NCBI GenBank assembly: GCA_014871385.1
Contig: CM026433.1
Coordinates: forward strand, 7,451,930 to 7,515,929
Length of the DNA stretch: 64,000 nt
DNA from: Ceratodon purpureus
Lineage: Eukaryota > Streptophyta > Bryopsida > Pseudoditrichales > Ditrichaceae
Reading direction: 5' to 3'
In this document: positions 32,720 to 44,717 of the stretch, piece by piece
Numbering within the stretch: position 1 is the stretch's first letter
Layout: each line of letters opens with the position of its first letter
Made by a program: the position numbers and the translations under genes
The notes under the pieces: model-generated
Told to the model about the DNA's origin: nothing
What the model saw: the letters and a program-made list of their open reading frames with translations, nothing else
Databases searched by the model: none

Positions 32720-34097
32720 TCTATGCCCAGATTGTGTCTTGTCTAGAAAATTGGCAGCATTAGCTCTGCAGCTGAGAGTGCAATTGTTGCTGATTGTGAG
32801 CAGATTTGGAGAATGGATTGTGGTTTTCTAGGAGAAGGATTTGTGGTTTGCATCAGGTGGGCGAGGTTGATCACAAGCTGCATGAGAGTTTGGTTTTTGC
32901 ACTTCTGGATTGATGTTGTTGGTGATACTGGTATGATACTTGTTTGATGCTCAGGTGCTTTTGTTGTGAAATGAAGTGCTTTCTGATGTTGGGTAATTGT
33001 GGATTTGAGAAAGAGAGTAACTTTGGTCTCTTGAGGATACCGGCGTGAATAAAGTGTATGTTTGAAGATTTTAGGTGTTTGCAAAATATCGTTGTTTTTT
33101 TCACACTAAGCAATCCTAAGGCGAGGGGGCTTGTTTAAGGGTATCAAAATCTAGGATCAGTGCAAGCGTTCTTGAGTAGTTCAATAGTTTGAAAATTCTG
33201 TTTCCAACGTCTGTGGTAGGGTTGCTTTTGAATGAAAATGGTGCTATCCAAGAATAGACTTGTCGTAGATGATATCATCTTTCTTTGTTATTCCATGTAA
33301 TTCTAGAAATTTCACTCTTAAGCTAGTATATCAGGGTAAATCTCTCTTGATATATGTAAATATCCTTTCTTGCGATGTACGGAAAGCAGCCTAGTGCACT
33401 TAGGACTTATTTCTCAAGAAAGGCTGAACATGTGACCCAATTGTTATGCCCTAATAACCTCCATTTAATGCGGATTACAAAGTCTACACTATAGATCATG
33501 CATTAATGACTTCGGTAATTGAAGACCAAATTTGTTATATTGAGATCTTTCGCAATCTCATTTTTATCCTTGACTTGAGGATGAACCGCTTCATCTCTTT
33601 AGTAGTAATTTTCTATCAATAGATTATAATACAAATTTTTAAGTTTTTATTATAGGATCACTATTTGAATATTATCTATTTTTTATGTTATTTAGTTATT
33701 TTTTAAGTGAATTTTTCAATAATAAGCATTCTATCTCAAAATCAACAATAAATCTCAATATAAAGAATATGGTCATATTGGGATATCACCAAGAGTAGTA
33801 ATCAACGTGCACCAGGCCTTTCCATTATTGGAAATATGTATTTTATTTTACGGCTTAAATAAAACACGTCATAATTCAAGCTCACGACTATGATGTAGAA
33901 TTCTCGATTCGTCTTCCTAAACGCATATTTTGCAGACAGATCTCTTCTCTTTGATTAAATGGTTGAGCTTAAACAAATATAATGTTGTTTTCTATTTCTA
34001 CTTGGATGATAATTATGTATTACTTTATGTATGACCTTTATACATTGGATTTATGCATTAAATTTATGTACTATGTTTGTTTAAGATTAATTATGAA

Positions 34098-34145
<48 letters not shown>

Positions 34146-34302
34146 ATTTTTATTTTATTTTATTTTTATTAATGAATTTGAAATACACATATATGTGCTA
34201 CTATTTTACAACAGGGTTTCAACTCTCTATGAAGAGTCACACTCCCTTAACTAGTGTACTATCAGAGTATTTATACGTCTAATACTCCCACTAGTATACT
34301 AG
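32720..34302. other. Spacer upstream of the quinone oxidoreductase gene
   Basis: Contains the presumed promoter and 5' UTR of the minus-strand gene (32709-33100). The 95-113 aa frames here have no motifs. An (AT)n microsatellite lies at about 34101-34141. Confidence 0.5.
34101..34142. repeat. (AT)n microsatellite
   Basis: About 20 uninterrupted AT dinucleotides, followed by a T-rich run. Confidence 0.95.
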
Positions 34303-35159
34303 TTAACCCCTAAAGTTCTGAGGGTATTTTTCATCAAAACTGCCTCAAAACAGCCCCTCTTCAAAGCAAGGTGGATTTTGCAAACTTGGGGTCTTTTTTA
34401 GTACGTCTAACCGTAAGATCTTGTAGATTACTTTTACGTTTACATGCCTACCAAATCTCACACACTCATTCCTCACAAATTGCAAGATCATAACGTTCAA
34501 AGTAGAAAACCAAGTTTTTTTTCCCTGCAAAAAAAGGGGACAGCAGAGTTTTGAAGGCCCAAAAAACCATTTTTTGAAGTAGATATGGAATGAGTCTCTA
34601 CATGTAATTGTTCCTAAGTGAGTTGGGTACATGTCAAAAAAATACCATTAAAAAAAAAGTGTGGAAGGTTTCCAAAAAAATCATTTTCCGCTAGGGGATA
34701 AGCTGAAATTCACATACAAAGGCTGTTTTTTGACAATAAAATAGCATAAGAAACATTCTTGGATTGAAAATCCGAACGGTGGAAACATGCAATACTGCCT
34801 TATCTATAAACTGGAATTTTTATTTTTGAGAATTATTAAAATCTCAATTTTTGGTGGAATTTCAAAGTTTCATCTTTGGGCAGATTTTCGCAGATTTTCG
34901 CAATTTTGGGCAGAATTTGCTGCATTCACAGTGGCTTAGAAAATTTCAGCAGCTGCCCAACGAGCAGCTTTTGACACTTAAACCTTCGTAACTTTTGATC
35001 CCGATGTCGGAATTGAAAAAAAAAAAGACCCAGACGTAGCTCTCGTTATGGTCTACCTTCAATAAAAACTTCATAAAATCAAAATTAAAATTGCAACCGT
35101 AGGTACATGCCCAAGTTTCAAAAACGCCCATTCTAGGACAATTGTCCTTTAGGGGTTAA
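34303..35159. mobile_element. piggyBac-like non-autonomous element
   Basis: TTAA at 34303-34306 and 35156-35159 flanks an 849-bp body that begins CCCCTAAAG and ends CTTTAGGGG. TTAA duplication plus termini opening with CCC is the hallmark of piggyBac. No transposase frame is present. The interior is A/T-rich with a 'gcagattttcgcagattttcg' type short repeat. The terminal repeats are short (9 bp inside TTAA). Confidence 0.6.
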
Positions 35160-36440
35160 CGCTTCATTTTTTTGGAGTGTCGTTGCATTATAGTCTTGTG
35201 GTTGCGCGACACCTTTGTTCTTGTCCCTCCTTGCAGCTCCCATTCCTTTGAGCTAACTTATGGTTGGAGAAACAGATGAGAGTTTCCGAAGGCTAGAGCA
35301 GAGGCTGAGGCAGAAAGTGTTATGCTCAATAGTTGATGTGCTGGTGTTTGTTGTGTGTGCATACTCATTGAACTTTAAACCACAGCATTTGGACATGAAA
35401 GAAAACAGCATTAACCCTTTGGAGCCCAATGAACCATAATGTGGTTGCGAAACTCAAATGGAGATGAATATCTTGAAATCCCAAATGAATTTGCTCTTGA
35501 TTATACATGTTCAGATTTACGTTCTTCTTAGAGGCTCATAATGCAACAATCAGATCTCAATTCGGAGTAGTATAGAGGGTCTCAAATCGATAAGAATACA
35601 TCACTGTAGCAATATACACAGCAACCAAAAGAAAGGCAGAATTGAAGAGAATTCGAAGATGAGAGTACAAAAGATAATGGTCTTGGTGGGTTGAACTTTG
35701 GTCATGAAGAAAGTTTTAGTCCATGAGTGGTTGTTTCCGTTGACATTATAAATATAGATGGATGATTCTCTGGAAAAAGAAGTGATGTGTCATTGGAGTA
35801 AGGCTAAAGATGATTGCCATAACGATACACGTCCTTGTCGATACGGTATTACAATAATATTGTACATATAGTGTATTTAGAGGAAAATACAGTAGATTTG
35901 AGGTATTTTTTTACTTTTTTTTCTTTTATGCCTCCATTCTAGCATTTCAACTGTTGTGGATTGCATTACATTTTAGTGATGTCAATGAGGCATAGTGTAC
36001 AAAAAGCACCCTAATCCGTATACTATTTTCATGCCTAAACCTTAGAAATTCTCTAAATCTTTTACAAATTTAGCACATTTATATTTTTTATTTATCCTGG
36101 AGATGTTAACATTGGGCATAGCTGAATTGATCTTTTACTAAATTTAGAAATTTATTCCGAGATTTATGGGGTTCCAAACTTACACCCCTAAAAAAAATAC
36201 ACAAAATTGCAATCTTACTGTCCTATATATACGGAGTATATACTTCAACATCTCACGGTTGGATTAGGTCCGTGTTTTGCCCATAGTATTCTACTACCCT
36301 TAGCTACAGTACTATATGGTTAGATATACAGTAGTTCAAATCTAATTTTGTATATTCCAATAATAGCGCAGAAAATAAGAAAAAATAGAGTTGCTGGAAA
36401 AAAACCCTGAGCTCCAAAGGGGTAAGGCAAGTAGAGTTAC
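35160..36440. other. Spacer, no gene recognised
   Basis: A/T-rich intergenic DNA without a convincing open frame, promoter or repeat family. Confidence 0.5.
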
Positions 36441-37660
36441 TTTAACTTTGCTTGAGTTCATTCCTTGTATTGTCTGTTGTGATCTTGCCTGGTTGTTTTG
36501 GCTTGATAAGTCTTGCAATGTCACTCCTTTGTGTACAATAAAGGTAATTTCTCCCAATCAAAGATTGCTCAAGACATAGAAAACTACCAGTGAAGTTGAA
36601 AGGTCTAAAAACCAAAGGTGCTTGTTTTTTAGAACTTTTTTGTGTAGTAGGAATTAAACACATGCCATGTTTATTCATACAATAAAGATGCTTATCTTGT
36701 GGTAATGCCTTGGTGAGAATATCAGCTACCATTTCCGCCTTAGATATAAATTGAAGTTTAATTTCTTTGATTAAGACTTTTGCACGTGTAAAATGATATT
36801 GAATATCAATATGCTTAGAACGTGAATGATACTTTGGGTTTGCTCTTAAATCAAGAGTGCTTTGACTATCTAAATAAATAGGTGTAGGATCAAATTGGGG
36901 AAACCCAAGTTCTTGTAGTAATTTTCTTAACGAAATGGCTTCAATTGTAGCTTTAGCTAATGCTATATATTTTGATTTTGTGGAAGAAAGAACAATAGAT
37001 TGTTGTTTCTTGCTGCCCCAAGTGATGACACCGTTGGCTAAAAGAAAAAAAATAACTAGAGGTATATCTTCTAGTGTCTTTGGAGCCACATCAATCAGCA
37101 TCAATATATCGATGAAGAATGGGCCTTTGTGAAGAAAGTTTGTAGCATATTTTATAAGGTAAGGTGCCTTTCACATATCTCAAAGTTCTTTTAAGAGTTT
37201 GAATATGGGTTTCGATTGGTATACTTGGATATTGTGCTAAACTACTAATTGTATAAGCGCGGTCTAATCGAGTATTGACAATAGCATGCATTAGATTGCC
37301 AACTATTTGACAATAAAGGTGTTGATCTTCTCGAAATAAAAAAGAATCTTCTTTTCTTAATTGAATCCTTGATTCCATTGAGGTGCTAACAGAGTTGCAA
37401 TCTAACAGATTGTACTATGTGAGTTTGGAAATAAGGTATTTTTGCTGATGAATAAAAGTCCAACCTTCAGATTTATTTATGATGATTGCATTGCCAAGGA
37501 TGAAGTGTAATTGACCTTCATTTGATATATCAAATTCTTGTTGTAGTAGAGTTTTGATGTTGAGAATGAAAGTGAGTTGATTAATCACTAATATACAATC
37601 ATCAATATAAGCTGTAAGTATGATTGTCAACTTTTTGTTGGATGTATATACTAGCATCAA
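36440..37660 (-). pseudogene. Decayed Ty1/Copia polyprotein fragment (RT and RNase H)
   Basis: Three minus-strand frames in order carry recognisable Copia pieces. 37415-37660 has the reverse transcriptase YIDDCILV box and the following FILG segment. 37091-37378 has the connection region with NLMHAIVNTRLDRAYTISSL. 36442-37104 has the RNase H region (GVITWGSKKQQSIVLSSTKSKYIAL, HSRSKHIDIQYHF, ILTKALPQDKH). Frameshifts separate the pieces and the 5' half (gag, protease, integrase) is missing. No long terminal repeats were identified with confidence. Dead fragment. Confidence 0.88.
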
Positions 37661-38304
37661 ATTCTAATCTTTGGAATTTGTGGAAAATAAGGTATTAAAC
37701 CATATTTGTTATTTTGGAAAAATTCCATGATTTTAATCTAGTGTGCATTTAACTCAACCCAACCTAAACCTTCATTATTCATACATTTTAGAGTGTGGAG
37801 CTACTTTTTAATTTTAGGCCTTATTTCTTAGAGAATTATAAAATAGATCATTAATAACCTTAAAAATTAGAAACTAAGTACTTAAAATAGATTATAATCC
37901 TTAAAATGTGAAAAGAACTTAAAGAAAGCTTAGTTTACATTAAGAATATAAATTAGCTTAAGAATGAAACATAAGTAAACATGTTAAGGTGTGAATCCTT
38001 TAAGGGATACGACTTTAGAAAGAGTCGCAACCTAGGGAGAGGTGCAAACTTAAGGATGCACCCCTTATTAAAGGGTGTTCAATTAAGACCTTAATTGTGT
38101 TAAGTGTTATTTGAAAGTGAGATTGCAAATAGAGAAATAGTTATAAGTACTTGATCATTAAGTGTGAGTGAATAGGTACTTAGATCTTGAGTGAATAAGT
38201 ACTTAGATCTTGAGTGAGTTAAGACTTTAAGAATAATTCAATGAGTTGACACATTGGTGATATAAAGAAGTTATGCATAAAAAAGGGTCATTGCATAATG
38301 CATT

Positions 38305-40480
38305 TTTAATTTTATTTTTTGAGGCAAATGAACTAACTTTATTGCAGAAAGAAACGTACAACCATCATCGGATTTTCATCTAGGGCGGAAAGTAACCAGA
38401 ACTTGAGAAAACTAGTTAGAGCCAATTGGAGATAACTCCACCTAGAGGTATTAGTGTCCATCTAATAGTAAGATCTATCCGACATCCCAACATGTTTCTA
38501 ATCAACCATCTAGAGTCAAAAGCTTTCGATAAGTCTTGGATGATCTTCAGCTTCTGCCCTTGGGATGGCTTTGAGAGTCTTCTTCCAAGCTATACGCCCA
38601 TAGTCAAGAAGAGAGTCCCAGATAAACTATCTGATTTGTAGGGTAGGCTAACACTCATTCTCAAAGATTTTACTATTCCTACTTCTCTATATACACCAGA
38701 GAGCTATCGCCCTAAGAAGAGACCAGATTTTAACTAGACCATGTTTCCTAGGTCTAACTGTTTTACTAAGCACACATTGTCAAAAAGAGAACTTTTGTGG
38801 GGGTGACAAGTTGTATCTGCATCTCTGCAAAATATGCATGAGATGGAAGCAGTAGTTCCATACCTCTTTTGCATTTTTACTGGCCTGCTAGGACAAATCA
38901 TGCAAGATTGATCTATCATGGCAGGGTTGAATTTACCTCTCCACAAATTTGTAGCCACTGCTTGGTGCCAGATGGACCACATAAAGGCAGTCTCCTTCTT
39001 GGATCTTCCACCCTTCCATACTACTTTTCAATTGGGGTGAATCTAACTTGGACATCTCCTTTCCACTTCACTTGGACTGGTTTGCTAAGAGAGGATCTAT
39101 CTGTTAGTAAGTGTCTACATCTCCTTGAATAATACATTATGAAGGGAGTATCACATGCCCATTTCCACAAGGCAGGGTCAATGCCTAGTAACTTTTATGG
39201 TCTACCAAAATAGACATAATATTCCTCTTTAGATGCCTTACGTTCGTCTATCTGTTCTACTCGAACATGGTGGAAGGGTCCCTGCCATTGTGCTAATCTT
39301 ACTAAAGAGGAGTATTGCTCTCGTTTGAACAATAAGCGTGATCTAGTGCCTACTGCATAAATAGGTGTGAAAACAGTGGGGTCTCTAAGGCATGGGATGT
39401 TGGTAAGGGAACTTGGGTTCCAAATTGTGGACGTCCTTAAGATAAAAAGTGGGGTCCTGACTAAATTCACTGTCAAAAGCTCCCACCGAAGCCCCTACTC
39501 TTAATTCAGTCTCTGATGAACGAAGAACATGGCCTAATGAAGATTTTGTTTCACTTACTAAGTTAGAGAGACAAGTTACTTCTTTAGGATTGAGATTGAA
39601 CTCCCTCCTGAGCTTTTAAGGTTATTTGGGGCGACTTTGGGCATTATCCCATATGTCCTTCACTTGCTTCAATCCTTTGCTGTACAATTTGCTAGCTTGG
39701 ACCTTGGATATGCTTAGTTGAACAGCTTTGTATCTAGTATCCCACCACATAGACATATTCAGAGCCTCAATTGGATGAGTATGGGGGGGCTAGTGTTCAG
39801 TCTTTTGTTTAGCTTCGTCCAAGCTACGTGAATTTTTCCTTTGTATCTAGTATCCCACCACATAGACATATTCAGAGCCTCAATTGGATGAGTAGAGGGG
39901 GGCTAGTGTTCAGTCTTTTGTTTAGCTTCGTCCAAGCTACGTGAATTTTTCCCCAAGCCTTGGAGCCTGGGACGGAAGTATGACCTTCACCTAATCCCCA
40001 TTGGAGGTTAGTGGACCATTTACTTTCCTTACAAGGGCTGCAACTCCATAGCTTGGATCTCAGTATGATTTGGAGGTTAGATTCACCTGGTCCATAAGCA
40101 TTGATGATCCACTTGCATAGAAGGGTAGTTGTAGCTTCTTGAGGATCAAGTAAGCTAAGGCCTCTTGCCTTCCTCTTTACACAGCAATCACTCCAGCTCA
40201 CTCTTGCTCTTGATGCATACTCCATACCAGACCAAAGGTAGTTCCTGAGTAATCCCTTTATCTTGCCTAGAACTTTAACAGATCCATGCCAAATAGATGT
40301 GAAATACCACAGAGACGATAGTAGGACTTGTTTGACTATCATGGCTCTCCCTGCCACTGAGAGTCTTTGGGATGTCCAATAGGCTAATTTTGAATTGATT
40401 CTATCTAGTAAGAATTTGTCTAAGCTCTCCATAGATGAATCAATTTCAAATGGGGTACCCAATACTATTTTAGCAAATCA
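38305..40480 (-). pseudogene. Decayed LINE ORF2 remnant
   Basis: The 3' end resembles the intact LINE: a T-rich run then 'gaggcaaatgaactaactttattgcag' near 38310 parallels 'gaagcaaatgaagagaaattcattgcaag' near 536. Coding blocks similar to ORF2 lie at 39872-40462 (GTPFEIDSSMESLDKFLLDRI, LSVAGRAMIVKQVLLSSLW, LLRNYLWSG), 39195-39476 and 38734-38982 (MWSIWHQAVATNLWRGKFNP). They are broken by frameshifts and deletions. A 113-bp tandem duplication occurs at about 39726-39950. It is 5'-truncated before the reverse transcriptase core. Confidence 0.88.
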
Positions 40481-41440
40481 AAGTCATTAGCCCATTGCAA
40501 ACATATTAGTATTTTGACATATTTCTATTCAAAAATTGCAATACCAAATTATAATAGTTAACTTTATTTTCTCTTATAGATGCATTATATTAGTTAAAGA
40601 ATATGAAATAATTTTATTTTATGAATAAAAAATCTTTTACGAAACATACAAAGAAATTCTTTAAACAAACTTGTTCAATGTTTATAATAATTACAGTTTT
40701 ACAATCTTTATTGAAACAGCCTTGGAGATCTCATTCATTTTACTTCTTACACTAATACATGTATGCCATAAAGGATTATTTTGTCAAAGCCTATAAATAT
40801 AGAAGAACATATTATATTATAAAGAAGACTAATAACTTATTTCAGATATATTCTTCACTAGATGTTAAATACAATTCTCTATTTTAAAAATAAAACTATT
40901 TGTAATTTAATGAGGCTACATGATATTTAAAATTATATATTCTGTCCTCAAATGAATAAATACTATTGTATATTTGACCTAACATATTTAGTAAAATTGT
41001 TACCAAATCACAAAATATTAATGAGTTTTTCATTGTATGTGATCTGAATTTCAGAAAAATCTGGTCAATTTCTTTTTGCCATATATTACCCCAAAACCGT
41101 CAAATTTATTATTAATGTGGGACATAACATAAATCATAACTAATTCCATAATTTTCAAGTAAAAAAATTTACATGAATTAAATTGGAAATCTCAATAATT
41201 TCTTTGAAAATGTGAACAAAAATACAGTTTACCACAACAACCTCCAGTGACCAAAAACCTGCAAAATGCGAGAGACGCTGCCTCGGCAGGCAACAGGCTT
41301 TCACAACAAGCATGCATCGACCACCGAGACTCACAGCTTGCAATTGGCGGCACATTCAACCACCGAGACTCGCAGCCTCGGTTGGAAGCTTGCAGCTCTA
41401 GTATATGGCCTCACCTCTCACGCCATCATTTCTCTCTTGC
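40481..41440. other. A/T-rich spacer
   Basis: No gene recognised. The 3' part probably holds the promoter of the PLATZ gene. Confidence 0.5.
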
Positions 41441-41780
41441 TCTCGCCCTGAGGTTGTGCTGCACCTCTCTAGAGCTCGGACCTGCAGAACGATCATCCTC
41501 GCCTGGAGCTCCTGATCTGTTTCAGGTAATTCAGGTCTGGTAACCTTTTGTTGATGTTTCGACAATATGGTTGTATGGTTAGAGTCTTGGAGCTGCTAGT
41601 TGCATTACTGATAGAGCTCATTACATTGCATAGTTTCTAGCTTGTACATACCGAATGAGTTGTGCATTGTGTCTTTATTTCCTAAGTTTTCTCGAAGAAT
41701 CCTAACCCGAAACTGTACTGATCTAACGTGGTGTACTGGTGTGCCTCCTCTCAGGTGTGCTGCGGTCGGATATTGGTATC

Positions 41781-42389
41781 ATGGCGGGCAATGCAATTGG
41801 CGACTTTCTAAGTCTGTGGAGGACTCTGCTCGATGCCGAGTATTTCTTTATCACGGTAGACGGATGTCAAACCTGCTCGACTTCACAGGAGTGCGGGAAA
41901 GTTTTTTGTGTCGATTGCAGAGTGGGAGGAGTATGTGAGGAATCCTTTCTTCATGGTGGGACACACCCTGAGCACAGGGGTGTCCGCTTGTGGAAGGTCA
42001 CGAGGAAATTATCGATTGTCGTCGACGACATGAGGGGGCTCATGCCGGATGAACTGATCAACCGGATCCAGCTCTACTCCCAAAACCGCCGCAACAACTG
42101 CAAGTTGTTGAAGCCAGTGGTGGACGGCCAGGGCGCAGGTGGTAGCAGGCGAAGGATGTGCACTGGTTGCAACAATTCCATCTCGCCGTCGTCAATCCCG
42201 AACACTTCGCAGCATCCAGTGTGTTCGGTCCAGTGCCTGCTCGACCAGGCAGCAGCCGAAGCAGCAGCGCAAGCAGCAGCCGACGCAGCAAGGCAAGCAG
42301 CAGCGCACCAGCAACAACCGCGGCGGAGACGTCGCAAACGAAGTCCATCATCTGTTAAGAGATCGAAGCTCGGCAACGAATTCAGATAG
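41781..42389 (+). CDS. PLATZ-type zinc-binding transcription factor
   Basis: Encodes a protein starting MAGNAIGDFLSLWRTLLDAEYF. It has a cysteine/histidine cluster (C-x2-C ... FCVDCRVGGVC ... HGGTHPEHRGVRLWKV), then VVDDM, NRIQLYSQNRRNNCKLLKP, and a second cluster CTGCNN ... HPVCSVQCLLD. This order (zinc cluster, H-x2-H, V-V-x-x-D, I-Q-x-Y-x-x-N, C-x2-C, FCS-x2-C) is that of plant PLATZ proteins. An alanine-rich helix (AAAEAAAQAAADAARQ) and a basic tail RRRRRKRSPSS follow, suggesting nuclear location. The coding exon opens after an acceptor at 41754 (ctcctctcag|gtgtg); an upstream 5' UTR exon likely ends at about 41526 (tttcag|gtaatt). A host gene. Confidence 0.82.
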   Translation: MAGNAIGDFLSLWRTLLDAEYFFITVDGCQTCSTSQECGKVFCVDCRVGGVCEESFLHGGTHPEHRGVRLWKVTRKLSIVVDDMRGLMPDELINRIQLYSQNRRNNCKLLKPVVDGQGAGGSRRRMCTGCNNSISPSSIPNTSQHPVCSVQCLLDQAAAEAAAQAAADAARQAAAHQQQPRRRRRKRSPSSVKRSKLGNEFR

Positions 42390-44717
42390 CCATGGGTCGA
42401 TTTCGCTGTGGTGTAGTTTCTGTGCATCGACATCTCTGGTGAAGTTCCTGGACTTGCGATGAGTATTGCGCAGCATTCGACTTCATGGGATTCGGTGAAT
42501 TTGCTGGTCGACAGTTATGAGGATATCACTTCAATGAAGTGATACCGATTGTATAGGTTGAGATTGTATAGGTCTGAACAATGTGGAGTCAATAGATGCA
42601 ATGCCGAAGATTTGTGGAAATTTGGTTCGAAGTGAAAGACGGCCTTTTAGTTGGCAGAGTTTTTGTTATGGAATTTTTTGCTAGGGGTCGGTTTCTGCGC
42701 AGGAGTTGTTGAAGAGGGTTCGGTCCTCGTATGTACTATAGTGCGGAAGATTTGTGTTATATTTTGCGAAGCAAATTTGTATTTTTATACATGATGAATA
42801 TTCATTGAGTTTGAATGTGGACACATCACATGCCGAAATACTTTGTAAATGTTCAGCAACTTACATTTTGCTCCAGGGTCTGTGTGTTTGTTTGGTATTT
42901 CCATTTTCACCAACACTTGATTCATAGTGAATGAACTTTTTTAATTGTTTTGGCATGCGGTTAAGTTACAAAGTTTTTCCAAGCGGCCAATTTGGTAACA
43001 GTACCACCACAACAGTGTGAATATTTTGATATCTCTGGAGAATTTTACGAGCCGCAATCTCTACACTTTAGTATAGAATAAGTAGAGATGACATCAACTA
43101 GCTTAGAAACTTGGCTAATTGTTATAGAAAACAGGTTTGTCTTCTTACATATATGTTTCATCATATTGTTTCTTATATCTTCTCTTTGTAGAGTTGGTTT
43201 TTTTGACTATGTCACATGTGTAAGACTTAGTTTTGTAATATGCTTACTAAATAGTTTTTTCTTGTTTCAAATGGAAATTTTAGAACTTCACATTTATTTT
43301 TACAATTACAATTGTTTGTTGTAACATACCAAGACATGATGTGCCCTCATGTCAGTTCGTATTGTGACGGACCCTTCTGTTACGACACAATTGGATCTAC
43401 TAAGGATCAATATAGAATGGAGTCTATAGGTAGGGTAATTTAGCTTCCCAATGTTAACATTTACATCCATCATGGCATAATAAATTAATATGTATATGAT
43501 TTTTTTGCCGTAATTTATTCAAGGAGGTTATTAAAATCCTAATACAGAAGCAATTTGTTGATCATTTTATGAACTTACCATAGTATGAATTTCTCGATTT
43601 TTGTCTTGAATGGCTTAGAAACACCAGAAACATCTCAAATGGCTTAGAAACATCAAAATATCTCAAAATAACAATTTGTTCTCTATTCTTTTTTTCTATC
43701 CTCATAATTTTCCAACTTTTTGTTTTCTCTTTTAAAATGATAATTTTAGGCCTAAACATGATATGGTGCTACGATAGGCAGTTAGAGATGATGGGTTTTG
43801 GTTTCGACCTCTAGCACAGCTGCTGGACGTTTAATAAGGTATACACACCTATGACCGGTAACTTAAGCATTTCAGTATAGTAAATCTTGGGTTATCAAGA
43901 AAGAGTCATTTTTAATGAGTAGGAAAATAAGGTTTATGAAGAATGAACTTTTTTTTCAAAATTAATTAAGTAAAATTAGAATTACTACAAATTTTATTGT
44001 TCCAAAGTTGGTCAGAACGCATGACCAACATATAGATTCACCAATGACCGACATCAACAAGAGTAGTGAACAACAACATTATTGTCCCCCTGTCCTTTGG
44101 GCACCGGGTCAATGGCACTACGAACGGACACTTTATTCACGCCGGCCCGGCTGGGTTGGTGTTTCTATCTATCTTGAACAACAACATGTCCGTAACACTC
44201 ACAGATGCATTCTATTGGAGGACGCATCCTAAATTTACTGTTCATCAATTATCGGCAACTGGTTTTCCATTGCTCAGCCTACTTATCTGTGGGTGTCTAT
44301 ATAACCTTACTTCTCAGCAAAACTTGTCCATAAATTTTCTAACATGAATTTTCGTTTCTCCATGTGTTAGAAGCTCTTGTAATTGTTGAAACTAATGGCC
44401 GACTTTGTAGATGAAGCAGCACCTTGAGCAGTTTCACCCATCAACAAACGTCTTGTTTGAGCAAGCCTGAGGTGAAATCAGATAGAGAATTATGTGATAC
44501 TAGAACTCGCATGCACAGAATGCGGCTGATTCAACGGAGAAACAAACTCCAATTAAGACAATCAAGTGCATCATCACTTCTCTAGAGACAATCATCTGTG
44601 GGTGAGCCTGGAATGGTGACTTTGATCATCAGCAGGAGAGCCCAGCTTGTGGGAGCATGGTAGCTCAAGGAACAAGGTGGTGATGAAGGAGGTGGTGGTG
44701 GTGGTGGAGAGGGAGCA
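42390..44717. other. Spacer between PLATZ and HAD genes
   Basis: 3' UTR of the PLATZ gene at the start, then A/T-rich sequence. A GC-richer island at 44040-44240 has overlapping short frames (one reads GTTNGHFIHAGPAGLVFLSIL) without a recognised family; it may be a gene fragment. The 44400-44717 part is the probable promoter/5' UTR of the next gene. Confidence 0.45.

Noticed and set aside
34097..34282. Frames of repeated YI residues
   Set aside because: Translation of the (AT)n microsatellite.
44066..44347. 93-aa frame in a GC-richer island
   Set aside because: No motif recognised and several overlapping frames compete; it may be a gene fragment but support is too weak for a CDS.
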